Source: Falsochrobactrum tianjinense (lineage in GTDB: Bacteria; Pseudomonadota; Alphaproteobacteria; Rhizobiales; Rhizobiaceae). From it: a stretch of DNA of 64,000 nucleotides. Both the position numbers and the translations under genes were made by a program. Each line of letters starts with the position of its first letter. The first letter of the stretch is position 1. Of the stretch, positions 45,628 through 53,886 are shown piece by piece. The DNA lies in the NCBI RefSeq assembly GCF_019100495.1, contig NZ_JAHRVA010000003.1, positions 186,001-250,000 on the forward strand. Reading direction: 5' to 3'. The notes beneath the pieces were generated by a model, which had not been told where the DNA came from, made no database searches, and was given only the letters and a program-made list of their open reading frames with translations.

Positions 45628-46476
45628 ATGAAAGGTTTTGGTGTTCATACCAGCATGTGGACGATGAACTGGGATGAGGAAGGTGCAGAAAAAGCCATTG
45701 CGGCGGCGATTTCATACAAGATGGACTTCATTGAAATTGCGTTGCTCAATCCATCGGCTGTTGATGCTGCGCATTCCCGCGCATTGCTTGAAAAGCATAA
45801 TCTGCCCGCCGTGTGTTCGCTGGGCCTGCCGGAAGAGGCGTGGGCATCAATCCGCCCGGATGCCGCGATCGATTTTCTCAAACTCGCCATCGATAAAACA
45901 GCGCAAATAGGCGCATTGGCGCTTTCGGGTGTTATTTTTGGTGGGATTGGCGAGCGCACCGGGGTGCCTCCCACGGAAAAAGAATACGACAATATTGCAC
46001 GGGTGCTGACGGCGGCAGCAAAATACGCCAGAGAGCGCGGCGTCGAACTTGGTGTCGAAGCGATCAACCGCTATGAAAATCACCTGATCAACACCGCCAG
46101 ACAAGCCGTTGAGATGATTGAGCGGGTGGGAGCCGGGAATGTCTTCGTCCATCTCGATACCTATCATATGAATATTGAGGAAAAAGGTGTGGCAAACGGG
46201 ATTATCGATGCCCGTGAGCACCTGAAATATATTCATCTTTCGGAAAGCGACCGTGGCGTGCCGGGGGCAGGAAATGTGCCCTGGGACGAAATCTACGCGG
46301 CGCTCGCCGCTATTGAATTCAAGGGTGGTCTGGCGATGGAAAGCTTCGTCAATATGCCGCCGGAAGTGGCTTATGGCCTTGCAGTCTGGCGGCCCGTCGC
46401 CCGCGATGAGGCGGAGGTGATGAATAACGGCCTGCCGTTCCTGCGCAATAAAGCAAAGCAGTATGGTTTGATCTGA
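45628..46476 (+). CDS. Ketose 3-epimerase of the D-tagatose/D-psicose 3-epimerase family
   Basis: 282 residues, TIM barrel. E144, D177, H203 and E238 fall at a constant offset of 8 from the metal ligands of Pseudomonas cichorii D-tagatose 3-epimerase (E152, D185, H211, E246), in the contexts GVEAINRYE, VHLDTYHMN, YIHLSES and AMESF. The family interconverts C3 epimers of ketoses with Mn or Mg. Next to ribitol genes, D-ribulose/D-xylulose is a plausible pair. AGGAG precedes the ATG. First gene of the catabolic set. Confidence 0.87.
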   Translation: MKGFGVHTSMWTMNWDEEGAEKAIAAAISYKMDFIEIALLNPSAVDAAHSRALLEKHNLPAVCSLGLPEEAWASIRPDAAIDFLKLAIDKTAQIGALALSGVIFGGIGERTGVPPTEKEYDNIARVLTAAAKYARERGVELGVEAINRYENHLINTARQAVEMIERVGAGNVFVHLDTYHMNIEEKGVANGIIDAREHLKYIHLSESDRGVPGAGNVPWDEIYAALAAIEFKGGLAMESFVNMPPEVAYGLAVWRPVARDEAEVMNNGLPFLRNKAKQYGLI

Positions 46477-46482
46477 TAGCTA

Positions 46483-46529
46483 TTGACAGCCGTAGGATTC
46501 ATGGCAAAATAGTTGCGCAATCGATGGTG
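46483..46529 (+). promoter_or_regulatory. Promoter with LacI-type operator, site 2 (ABC importer)
   Basis: TTGACA (46483-46488), 16-base spacer, CAAAAT (46505-46510), then CGCAATCGATGGTG (46516-46529). This differs from the palindrome at 45429-45442 at two of 14 positions and lies over the expected transcription start. The promoter starts 7 bases after the epimerase stop and drives the binding-protein gene at 46725, leaving a leader near 200 bases. Confidence 0.65.
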
Positions 46530-46724
46530 CTGGAGGAGCGTGTCGGGACCATGTGCTCATAGGAGGCTGAGCGCGATGTAGCGCATTCTAAAAATCGAAA
46601 GCACGTCGAGAATCGCTTTTATCGAGGCGATGACCTGAAAATCAACCATATGGATTTTCGCCGACTATTCGGTGGAGCTGGACTGTCGAACTTTAGAAGA
46701 CCGTTTCCCAGGGGAGTGAGAGAT

Positions 46725-47786
46725 ATGACAATTCGTAAATTTGGAACCGTTAGTATCGCAGCCGTCGCGCTGTCGATGCTGGCAGGTGGTCTGGCGCAGG
46801 CAGAAGTAAAAGACGCAACGATTGCGTTTCTGATGCCTGATCAGGGATCGACCCGGTATGAAGAACACGATTATCCGGGTTTTGCTGCGGAAATGAAAAA
46901 GCTGTGCGAAAGCTGCAAGGTGATCTACCTCAATGCAGACGGCGATGCCACGAAGCAGCAACAGCAGTTTAATTCTGTTCTGGCGCAGGGTGCAAAAGTG
47001 GTTGTGCTTGACGCGGTCGACACCGCAGCTGCGGCATCTCTGGTGAAAATGGCCCAGGGACAGGACGTGAAGGTCATCGCCTATGACCGGCCTATTCCAG
47101 ATGCGGTATCCGATTTCTATGTGTCGTTCGACAATGAAGCCATTGGCAAGTCGATTGCTGAATCGCTGGTCGAACATCTGAAGGCCAACAAGGTTCCGAC
47201 CGATAAGGGCGGGGTTCTCCAGATCAACGGATCGCCGACCGATGCCGCTGCCGGACTGATCAAGAACGGCATTCATGCAGGGCTGAAAGATAGCGGTTAC
47301 AAGACCCTTGCTGAATACGACACACCCGATTGGGTGCCAAGCAAGGCCCAGCAATGGACCAGCGGCCAGATCACGCGCTTCAACGACCAAATCGTTGGCA
47401 TCGTCGCGGCCAATGATGGCACTGCGGGCGGAGCCATCGCTGCTATGAAAGCGGCAGGATTGCAGCCGCAGCCACCGGTGACGGGCAATGACGCTACCAT
47501 CGCTGCATTGCAGCTCATCATTTCCGGCGATCAGTATAATACGATCAACAAGCCGTCGGAAATCGTAGCCGCAGAGGCAGCGCGCGTTGCCATGCAACTG
47601 CTGAACGGCGAGACGCCCAAAGCGGAAACCACCCTTTATAACACCCCGTCGAAGCTCTTCGTTCCGGTTGTCGTGACCGCCGAAAACCTCAAGGAAGAAA
47701 TTATCGACAAGGGCATAGCAAAAGCGGAAATGCTTTGTGTCGCCAGCTATGTAGAAGGCTGCAAGAAGCTTGGAATCATGAACTAG
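46725..47786 (+). CDS. Periplasmic sugar/polyol-binding protein of the ribitol-cluster ABC importer
   Basis: 353 residues from the ATG at 46725 (GGGGAGTGAG upstream). Signal peptide of about 25 residues (cleavage after AQA). The mature protein is a type I (RbsB/XylF-like) sugar-binding fold (TIAFLMPDQGSTRYEEHDYPGF; DGDATKQQQQFNSVLAQGAKVVVLDAVD). Cysteine pair near residues 60-63 and another at the C-terminus. Operon partner of the ATPase and permease genes at 47967-50032. Ligand is inferred to be ribitol. Confidence 0.88.
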   Translation: MTIRKFGTVSIAAVALSMLAGGLAQAEVKDATIAFLMPDQGSTRYEEHDYPGFAAEMKKLCESCKVIYLNADGDATKQQQQFNSVLAQGAKVVVLDAVDTAAAASLVKMAQGQDVKVIAYDRPIPDAVSDFYVSFDNEAIGKSIAESLVEHLKANKVPTDKGGVLQINGSPTDAAAGLIKNGIHAGLKDSGYKTLAEYDTPDWVPSKAQQWTSGQITRFNDQIVGIVAANDGTAGGAIAAMKAAGLQPQPPVTGNDATIAALQLIISGDQYNTINKPSEIVAAEAARVAMQLLNGETPKAETTLYNTPSKLFVPVVVTAENLKEEIIDKGIAKAEMLCVASYVEGCKKLGIMN

Positions 47787-47795
47787 CATGTTTGG

Positions 47796-47828
47796 AAAGC
47801 CCGGTCGGAAACGGCCGGGCTTTCTTTT
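47796..47828 (+). terminator. Hairpin terminator or attenuator between binding-protein and ATPase genes
   Basis: AAAGCCCGG (47796-47804) pairs perfectly with CCGGGCTTT (47815-47823), 10-base loop, followed by CTTTT. It starts 10 bases after the binding-protein stop. Partial termination here would give more binding protein than membrane components, a common arrangement in ABC operons. Confidence 0.8.
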
Positions 47829-47931
47829 AGAGCGCATCCCGAAAAGTGTGAAACGGTTTTCGGACAAGATGCGCGGTAAAAACAAATAGTTAGAGCGCCG
47901 GTCTGATCTGGTCAGATCGAAACGCGCTCTA
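47829..47931 (+). repeat. Palindromic mosaic repeat, copy B
   Basis: Two adjoining palindromic modules. The first has GCGCATC-CCGAAAA (47832-47845) paired with TTTTCGG (47857-47863) and GATGCGC (47868-47874). The second has TAGAGCGC (47891-47898) paired with GCGCTCTA (47924-47931), with inner TCTGA/TCAGA. The first module and the TTAGAGCG junction recur in reverse orientation at 20707-20774. Elements of this kind are scattered through Rhizobiales genomes. Confidence 0.75.
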
Positions 47932-47966
47932 AGCTATATGTTGTAGTCTTTGGAAATATTTAACTT

Positions 47967-48791
47967 ATGTCTCAGGTTAAAGATATGATGGCTGACGATA
48001 AAAAGCCTGTGCTGCGTCTGAGCGGTATATCGAAAAATTTTGGTGCAGTTTCCGCACTGACGGATATTGAGCTGGAAGTTTATCCCGGCGAAGTCGTGGC
48101 GCTTGTCGGCGATAATGGTGCGGGAAAATCCACACTCGTCAAAATACTCGCCGGCGTTCATGAGCCGACTGCGGGTACAATCGAATTCAATGGCGAGCCT
48201 GTTACGCTCGCTTCGCCCGGCGTGGCGCTTGATCTGGGTATTGCGACGGTCTTTCAGGATCTGGCGCTGTGCGAGAATCTCGATGTCGTGGCCAATATTT
48301 TTCTGGGGCGGGAACTAGCTCCTTACCGGCTCGATGAAGTGTCGATGGAGATCAAGGCCTGGAAGCTTTTAAACGAACTTTCCGCCCGTATCCCCAGCGT
48401 GCGTGAGCCTGTAGCGTCGCTCTCGGGCGGACAACGTCAGACGGTGGCGATTTCGCGTTCGCTTCTGCTTGATCCGAAACTCATCATGCTGGATGAACCG
48501 ACTGCGGCACTGGGTGTTGCGCAAACGGCTGAGGTTCTCGATCTGATAGAACGCGTCCGGGACCGGGGCCTGGGCGTGATCATGATCAGCCACAATATGG
48601 AAGATGTGCGCGCTGTTGCGGATCGCATTGTCGTATTGCGCCTTGGCCGCAATAATGGCGTCCTTTATCCGGATTCGTCCAACGAGGAACTTGTCGCGGC
48701 CATTACCGGCGCCACCAGCAATTCCGTTTCCCGTCGTGCGGAGCGGCGGCAGACAAAAGATACCGATCTACATCGGGGAGATGGGCAATGA
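47967..48791 (+). CDS. ABC transporter ATPase (sugar/polyol type, single domain)
   Basis: 274 residues. Walker A GDNGAGKST, Q-loop FQDLALCENLDV, signature SLSGGQRQTVAISRSLL and Walker B LIMLDEPTAAL are all present. Unlike RbsA or XylG it has a single ATPase domain, as in FrcA. The start at 47967 has only a weak ribosome site; ATG codons at 47985 and 47988 are alternatives. Stop overlaps the permease start (ATGA). Confidence 0.9.
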   Translation: MSQVKDMMADDKKPVLRLSGISKNFGAVSALTDIELEVYPGEVVALVGDNGAGKSTLVKILAGVHEPTAGTIEFNGEPVTLASPGVALDLGIATVFQDLALCENLDVVANIFLGRELAPYRLDEVSMEIKAWKLLNELSARIPSVREPVASLSGGQRQTVAISRSLLLDPKLIMLDEPTAALGVAQTAEVLDLIERVRDRGLGVIMISHNMEDVRAVADRIVVLRLGRNNGVLYPDSSNEELVAAITGATSNSVSRRAERRQTKDTDLHRGDGQ

Positions 48792-50032
48792 GCAACGCCA
48801 CCGGAAACACGCCATTAGACCGGCAGGATGCCCGGATGCGCAATGATGAAGGGGCGTCGGGTGCGTTGCGCGGCTTTTTTGATCGGGTTCGCACCGGCGA
48901 TCTGGGTTCGCTGCCCGTTATCATCGGTCTTGCGATTATCTGGACGGTTTTCCAGACGCTCAATCCGGTCTTCCTGTCGAGCAATAATCTCGTCAATCTG
49001 CTCTTCGACTGCTCCACGATCGGCGTCATTTCGCTCGGTGTCGTCTGCGTGCTGATGCTGGGGGAAATCGATCTCTCTGTCGGTTCTGTGAGCGGGCTGG
49101 CATCGGCGGTTGTCGGCGTTCTTTGGGTCAATAATGGCTGGCCAGTTGCGGCTGCGATTCTGGCGGCGCTGTGCACCGGAGCGTTGGTCGGCCTGCTTTA
49201 TGCGTTTTTGTATAATCGCTTCAGCATGCCAAGCTTCGTTTCAACGCTCGCCGGGCTTCTGGCTGCGCTCGGCCTTCAGCTCTATCTGCTGGGCAATACA
49301 GGCTCGATCAACCTGCCTTACGGTTCCTGGCTGGTCAGCTTCGGCCAGCTTCAGGTGATGCCGCAATCTATATCCTACGGTCTGGTTGTTCTGGCTGGCG
49401 CGGCTATGTTCTTCACGGGCTTTCGTGCGGCGAACCGCCGCCGCGTGGCCGGTCTGTCTGCCTCTTCCACGGCTGGCCTTCTGCTCAAGGCGATTGTCAT
49501 CACCGTCCTTCTGCTGGGGGTGGTCTATTATCTTAATACGTCGCGCGGCGTGCCTTGGATGTTTGGCCTGTTCGTGGCGCTCGTCATCGGGATGAATTAT
49601 GCCCTGACCCGCACCCGATGGGGGCGCGCAATGCAGGCGGTTGGCGGTAACCGGGAGGCCGCGCGCCGTGCCGGTATCAATATCAATTTCATCTATATTT
49701 CGGCCTTCATGACCTGTTCGGTGCTGGCTGCTACCGGAGGGGTTCTGGCCGCGGCGCGGCTGGCATCCTCCAGCCAGCAGGCAGGAACGGGTGACGTCAA
49801 TCTTAATGCGATTGCCGCAGCCGTTATCGGCGGAACCAGCCTGTTCGGAGGGCGCGGCAGCGCGTGGTCGGCCTTGTTGGGGATTATCGTCATACAGTCC
49901 ATTGCAAGTGGGCTGACCCTGCTCGATTTGTCATCGGCGCTTCGCTATATGATCACCGGCGCTGTGCTTGCCATCGCCGTAATAGTGGATTCGCTTGCCC
50001 GGCGCTCGCGCCAATCGCATGGCCGCGCCTGA
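48788..50032 (+). CDS. ABC transporter permease (sugar/polyol type, XylH-like)
   Basis: 414 residues with about ten or more membrane helices. It has the RbsC/XylH pattern (NNLVNLLFDCSTIGVISLGVVCVLMLGEIDLSVGSVSGLASA, residues about 65-105; GMNYALTRTRWGRAMQAVGGNREAARRAGI; GGTSLFGGRGS). The length, longer than RbsC, resembles XylH. A soluble N-terminal stretch of about 40 residues precedes the first helix. Overlaps the ATPase gene by 4 bases. Confidence 0.92.
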   Translation: MSNATGNTPLDRQDARMRNDEGASGALRGFFDRVRTGDLGSLPVIIGLAIIWTVFQTLNPVFLSSNNLVNLLFDCSTIGVISLGVVCVLMLGEIDLSVGSVSGLASAVVGVLWVNNGWPVAAAILAALCTGALVGLLYAFLYNRFSMPSFVSTLAGLLAALGLQLYLLGNTGSINLPYGSWLVSFGQLQVMPQSISYGLVVLAGAAMFFTGFRAANRRRVAGLSASSTAGLLLKAIVITVLLLGVVYYLNTSRGVPWMFGLFVALVIGMNYALTRTRWGRAMQAVGGNREAARRAGININFIYISAFMTCSVLAATGGVLAAARLASSSQQAGTGDVNLNAIAAAVIGGTSLFGGRGSAWSALLGIIVIQSIASGLTLLDLSSALRYMITGAVLAIAVIVDSLARRSRQSHGRA

Positions 50033-50059
50033 TATGAATAGTAAAGGATACTGATTGAA

Positions 50060-50788
50060 ATGGCTCAAGAGCTCAGCGGAAAAGTTGCAGCGGTAACAGG
50101 TGCTGCGTCCGGCATTGGTTTCGAATGCGCAAAACATATGATCGAAGCGGGCATGACGGTTTTTCTCGTGGATTATGACGAGAAGGCGCTTAAGGAAAAA
50201 TGCGCCCAACTGGGCGGCAATGCCAAGCCATTGGTTGTCAACCTGCTGAAACCTGAATCCGTCGCCACGATGATGCCGCAAATTCTGGAGCAGGCCGGGC
50301 ATCTCGATATTTTTTACGCCAATGCGGGTTCATACATTGGCGGGCCGGTATGGGAAGGCGATCCCAACGCTTGGGATCGAATGCTGAATCTCAATATCAA
50401 CGCGGCTTTCCGCACGGTCCATGCAGTGTTGCCGCATATGATGGAGCGCAAGTCCGGTGACATCCTTATGACCAGTTCGGTCGCTGGTGTTGTTCCCGTT
50501 ATCTGGGAGCCGATCTACACCGCTTCAAAACATGCCGTGCAGGCGTTTATCCACACGGTACGCCGTCAGGTGGCTTCGCATGGCATTCGGGTGGGGGGTG
50601 TTTTGCCCGGTCCTGTGGTCACAGCCTTGATCGATGACTGGCCAAAAGCAAAGCTTGAGGAAGCGCTGGCTGCCGGTAGCCTGATGGAGGCAAAAGAAGT
50701 TGCGGAATGCGTGATGTTCATGCTCTCGCGCCCCCGCAATATCACAATCCGCGATCTTGTGATTCTGCCGCAGAGCCTGGATCTTTAA
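50060..50788 (+). CDS. rbtD: Ribitol 2-dehydrogenase
   Basis: 242 residues, short-chain dehydrogenase fold: TGAASGIG (13-20) binds NAD, NAG at 88-90, and the catalytic triad is S140, Y153, K157. Long stretches agree with Klebsiella ribitol 2-dehydrogenase as I know it ([56 protein letters not shown], and the terminus SLDL). It oxidises ribitol to D-ribulose in the cytoplasm. Followed by the ribulokinase gene. Confidence 0.9.
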   Translation: MAQELSGKVAAVTGAASGIGFECAKHMIEAGMTVFLVDYDEKALKEKCAQLGGNAKPLVVNLLKPESVATMMPQILEQAGHLDIFYANAGSYIGGPVWEGDPNAWDRMLNLNINAAFRTVHAVLPHMMERKSGDILMTSSVAGVVPVIWEPIYTASKHAVQAFIHTVRRQVASHGIRVGGVLPGPVVTALIDDWPKAKLEEALAAGSLMEAKEVAECVMFMLSRPRNITIRDLVILPQSLDL

Positions 50789-50816
50789 ACCGCGCATCAT
50801 CGGATCGGTCGAAACA

Positions 50817-52421
50817 ATGACACAATATTTTCTCGGCGTGGACGTTGGCACCGGGAGCGCCAGGGCCGGTCTGTTCGATGCGGCAGGGGATATGCTGTCC
50901 TCGGCCAAACGCGACATCAAAATCTGGCACGAGGCTGACAATATCGTTGAGCAATCAAGCAATGATATCTGGCAAGCCGTTTGTGAGAGTGTGCGTGAGG
51001 CAGTCGCAAAGGCCGGTATTCCGCCCGAAGCTGTGGCTGGTATCGGCTATGACGCGACATGCTCTCTGGTGGTGCTGGGGGAGGGGGGGAGGCCGCTAGC
51101 GGTTGGCCCCTCCGGTGATCCCGAGCGCAATATCATCGTATGGATGGATCACCGTGCCGTTGAGCAGGCCGATCGTATCAACGCCACGCAAGCCGGGGTT
51201 CTGACCTATGTGGGGGGAACGATCTCGCCGGAAATGCAGACCCCCAAACTTTTGTGGCTGAAGGAAAACAAGCCCGATACGTTCGGTCTGGCATGGCAGT
51301 TTTTCGATCTGGCGGATTTTCTTACCTTCAAGTCATGTGGGAGCCTGGCGCGTTCCGCCTGCACGGTGACCTGCAAATGGACTTATCTCAGCCATGAAAA
51401 CCGCTGGGATGCGGGATATTTTCATGAAATCGGGCTGGGTGAACTGGCCGATGAAGGCTTTGACCGTATAGGGACAGATATTCGTCCCGCAGGCGAATAT
51501 CTGGGCGGGCTGAGCGATATGGCGGCTTCTGATCTGGGGCTTCGCCCCGGTATCGCGGTTGCGTCGGGGCTGATAGACGCCCATGCGGGCGGGATCGGTA
51601 CAGTTGGCGCTCGTGGCGCAGCCGGTGACGTGCTCTCGCGCATGGCTTATGTCTTTGGCACATCAGCCTGTACGATGACCACGACGAAAGAGCCGGTATT
51701 TGTCGATGGTGTATGGGGGCCTTACCATTCGGCTATGGTTCCGGTCCTGTGGCTCAATGAAGGGGGCCAATCCGCTGCCGGAGCGGCCATAGATCATCTG
51801 ATCCATATGCATCCTTATTCAGCGGTTGCCGAAAAACAGGCCACCGAAAAGGGAACGGGGCTTGCGGATAGTCTTGCGGCAGAAACGCAGGCGCGCGGCG
51901 GCGCGGCGAGTATCGCCGCTATAGTCGGCAGCATCCATGTCGTTCCGGAGTTTCTTGGCAACCGCGCGCCTTTTGCGGATCCCGATGCGCGGGCAATCAT
52001 TGCGGGGCTCGATCTTGATGCGGGTATCGACGGCCTGATCGGGCTTTATCTCGCTGGCCTGTGCGGGCTGGGCTATGGCGCGCGGCAGATTGTTGAGGCG
52101 CAAAAGGCCAAGGGCGTTGTGACGGAAATGATTGTCGTCAGCGGCGGTGCGGCGCGCTCTGCTCTGGTCCGGCAGATTCTGGCGGATTCGACCGGCTTGA
52201 CGGTTGCGGCCTCAACGTCGCCGGAGCCGGTTTTGCTTGGCTCGGCCATGTTGGGTGCAGTTGCCGCCAATGCTTTTTCTGATCTTGGCGCGGCAATGGA
52301 AGCCATGTCGGAACTAGGGGAAGTAATCAGGCCTAATCTAGAATGCGCCAATTGGCATGAGCGACGGTTTGAAGCCTTCACGATGTTGCAAGCGACAATG
52401 CGTAGAATCCGCGATTGCTAA
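50817..52421 (+). CDS. rbtK: FGGY-family D-ribulokinase
   Basis: 534 residues. The N-terminal phosphate-binding region GVDVGTGSARAGLFD and the segment GYDATCSLVVLGEGG are typical of FGGY ribulokinases; TCKWTYL, SGLIDAHAGGIGTVGA and the C-terminal VSGGAARSALVRQILADSTG complete the fold. It phosphorylates D-ribulose made by RbtD to D-ribulose 5-phosphate, entering the pentose phosphate pathway. Last gene of the operon, followed by a strong terminator. Confidence 0.9.
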   Translation: MTQYFLGVDVGTGSARAGLFDAAGDMLSSAKRDIKIWHEADNIVEQSSNDIWQAVCESVREAVAKAGIPPEAVAGIGYDATCSLVVLGEGGRPLAVGPSGDPERNIIVWMDHRAVEQADRINATQAGVLTYVGGTISPEMQTPKLLWLKENKPDTFGLAWQFFDLADFLTFKSCGSLARSACTVTCKWTYLSHENRWDAGYFHEIGLGELADEGFDRIGTDIRPAGEYLGGLSDMAASDLGLRPGIAVASGLIDAHAGGIGTVGARGAAGDVLSRMAYVFGTSACTMTTTKEPVFVDGVWGPYHSAMVPVLWLNEGGQSAAGAAIDHLIHMHPYSAVAEKQATEKGTGLADSLAAETQARGGAASIAAIVGSIHVVPEFLGNRAPFADPDARAIIAGLDLDAGIDGLIGLYLAGLCGLGYGARQIVEAQKAKGVVTEMIVVSGGAARSALVRQILADSTGLTVAASTSPEPVLLGSAMLGAVAANAFSDLGAAMEAMSELGEVIRPNLECANWHERRFEAFTMLQATMRRIRDC

Positions 52422-52460
52422 TCATTCATCCTTTGGGAAATGGTGCTATTTAAATAGAAT

Positions 52461-52496
52461 AGAAGGCATCCAGTTATCTGGATGCCTTCTATTTTT
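52461..52496 (+). terminator. Strong intrinsic terminator of the ribitol operon
   Basis: A perfect 13-bp stem, AGAAGGCATCCAG (52461-52473) and CTGGATGCCTTCT (52478-52490), with a TTAT loop and ATTTTT after it. Located 40 bases past the rbtK stop, between convergent operons. Confidence 0.92.
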
Positions 52497-52516
52497 CTGC
52501 TTTTCACAAAGGCTTC

Positions 52517-52560
52517 CTAAATCACATTGCCTGAACCCTTTTCAACGCAGTGTGATTTAG
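52517..52560. repeat. 10-bp perfect inverted repeat between convergent operons
   Basis: CTAAATCACA (52517-52526) and TGTGATTTAG (52551-52560), 24-base loop. It ends 11 bases before the stop codon of the minus-strand binding-protein gene, so it may be the 3'-end hairpin of that transcript; no T-run is apparent. Confidence 0.5.
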
Positions 52561-52571
52561 TTTGAGTGGCT

Positions 52572-53849
52572 CTACTTAATCATTTCGTTGGTGGTTTGCA
52601 CAAGTGAAGCCAGGCCATCTTCTGGCGTCACATCTCCGCGCATCACCTTGCTAATGATATCGCGTTGTGCACGCCATATGCGGACTGAAGATCCCTTGGG
52701 ATAGCCTTCCCAAGGCCGCGCGAGGTCCATTTGGGACGCGACTGTCGCGAAACGTGGTTCCTTTTCATAAAAGGGCGCCAAATAATCGGGACCTTGCGCG
52801 AGCTTGTTTGTCGGCAGATAACCTGTGGTTTCAACCACGATCGTCTGACCCTGCGGACCGGTCGCGAACTTCAGATATTCCCATGCGGCTTTCTGCTTGG
52901 CCGCGTCAGCCGTCAGAATGATGCCAGCGCTGCCGCCGGTCGGAAGACCGCCCGTTTCCTCATCGTTAAGCGGGACCTTGGCCGTATTTAACGCGAACCG
53001 ATCTCCTACGAGATCTATGATCTGGGCCAGACGTGCGGGCGTGTCGATGAAATATGCCGTCTGCCCGGCCGCGAACTGCTGGCGCGCTTGTTCAAATTCG
53101 AGCAAGGTCTCGCCACCCTCGGTCACGATGCGGCGCAGGATTTTAAGGGCTTCAAGGCCTTTTTCATTATCAAAGCCTGCTTTTCCGGTGTCCGGGTCAA
53201 CGAGCTGTGCACCCTGTTGGCGCAAAATAGTCTGCCAGAGCCAGTCGTCGGGCCAATCATAGATCGTGTAACCAATCCCCGTGACCTTTGGGTCGGCTGT
53301 ATGAATTTTACTGGCGCGCTCCAGCAGTTCATTCCAATCTCCGGGGATTTCCTTGGGGTCGAGGCCAGCCTTCTCCACCGCAGTTTCATTCACGTAGAGA
53401 ATGGGCAACGAGGCATTAAAGGCCATGCCATATTTGACGCCATCGACAATCCCCAGTTGCAGCATCGACTCCGAGTAATTTTCCTTTTTCCACTCTTCCG
53501 GTTCAGCGTCGAGCAGCGGCTTCAGGTCTATGATCTGGTCGCGCTTGGCGAGCGTGCGGGCAAGCTCCCCCAATAGGTGATAGCCGGGAAAATACATATC
53601 CGGCAGCTGATTTGTAACGGCAAGCCGCTGCATCAGCAGATGGCCTTCGTCGTAATCCTTGGCCGGTGCACGGAAATGTATCTTGATATCCGGATGCTCT
53701 TTCATGAAAGCCTGTGCAATAGGATCATGAAATTTGGCGAAGCCCGGCTGGGCATACAAAATATCGAGCGTAACGTCCTCGGCCAAAGCGCCGCTCGCCA
53801 GCTGCATCGTCATCGCAGCCGCAGCGACCATGGTTGCAAAATGTTTCAT
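52572..53849 (-). CDS. Extracellular solute-binding protein of a sugar/glycerophosphate-type ABC importer
   Basis: 425 residues with a Sec signal peptide (cleavage after about residue 23, ALA). The mature protein is a type II (family 1, MalE/UgpB-like) solute-binding fold (VTLDILYAQPGFAKFHDPIAQAFMKEHPDIKIHF; KFATGPQGQ near the C-terminus). It is the last gene of a minus-strand operon with two permeases and an ATPase. Ligand unknown; the neighbouring phosphoesterase and phosphatase genes suggest a phosphorylated compound. Confidence 0.88.
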   Translation of the reverse strand: MKHFATMVAAAAMTMQLASGALAEDVTLDILYAQPGFAKFHDPIAQAFMKEHPDIKIHFRAPAKDYDEGHLLMQRLAVTNQLPDMYFPGYHLLGELARTLAKRDQIIDLKPLLDAEPEEWKKENYSESMLQLGIVDGVKYGMAFNASLPILYVNETAVEKAGLDPKEIPGDWNELLERASKIHTADPKVTGIGYTIYDWPDDWLWQTILRQQGAQLVDPDTGKAGFDNEKGLEALKILRRIVTEGGETLLEFEQARQQFAAGQTAYFIDTPARLAQIIDLVGDRFALNTAKVPLNDEETGGLPTGGSAGIILTADAAKQKAAWEYLKFATGPQGQTIVVETTGYLPTNKLAQGPDYLAPFYEKEPRFATVASQMDLARPWEGYPKGSSVRIWRAQRDIISKVMRGDVTPEDGLASLVQTTNEMIK

Positions 53850-53886
53850 CTGTTCCTCCTTTGAAAAAGCGGTTCATCCGCCTGTT

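Noticed and set aside
45382-45648. 88-residue minus-strand frame between lacI and the epimerase gene
   Set aside because: It crosses the predicted promoter and operator and the epimerase start, with no ribosome-binding site. Its last 40 residues look somewhat protein-like, so a gene remnant cannot be excluded.
46665-47885. 406-residue open frame antisense to the sugar-binding-protein gene
   Set aside because: It is antisense to a well-supported gene with signal peptide and start site, is rich in Arg, His and Cys, and also reads through the terminator hairpin and the mosaic repeat. A codon-bias shadow.
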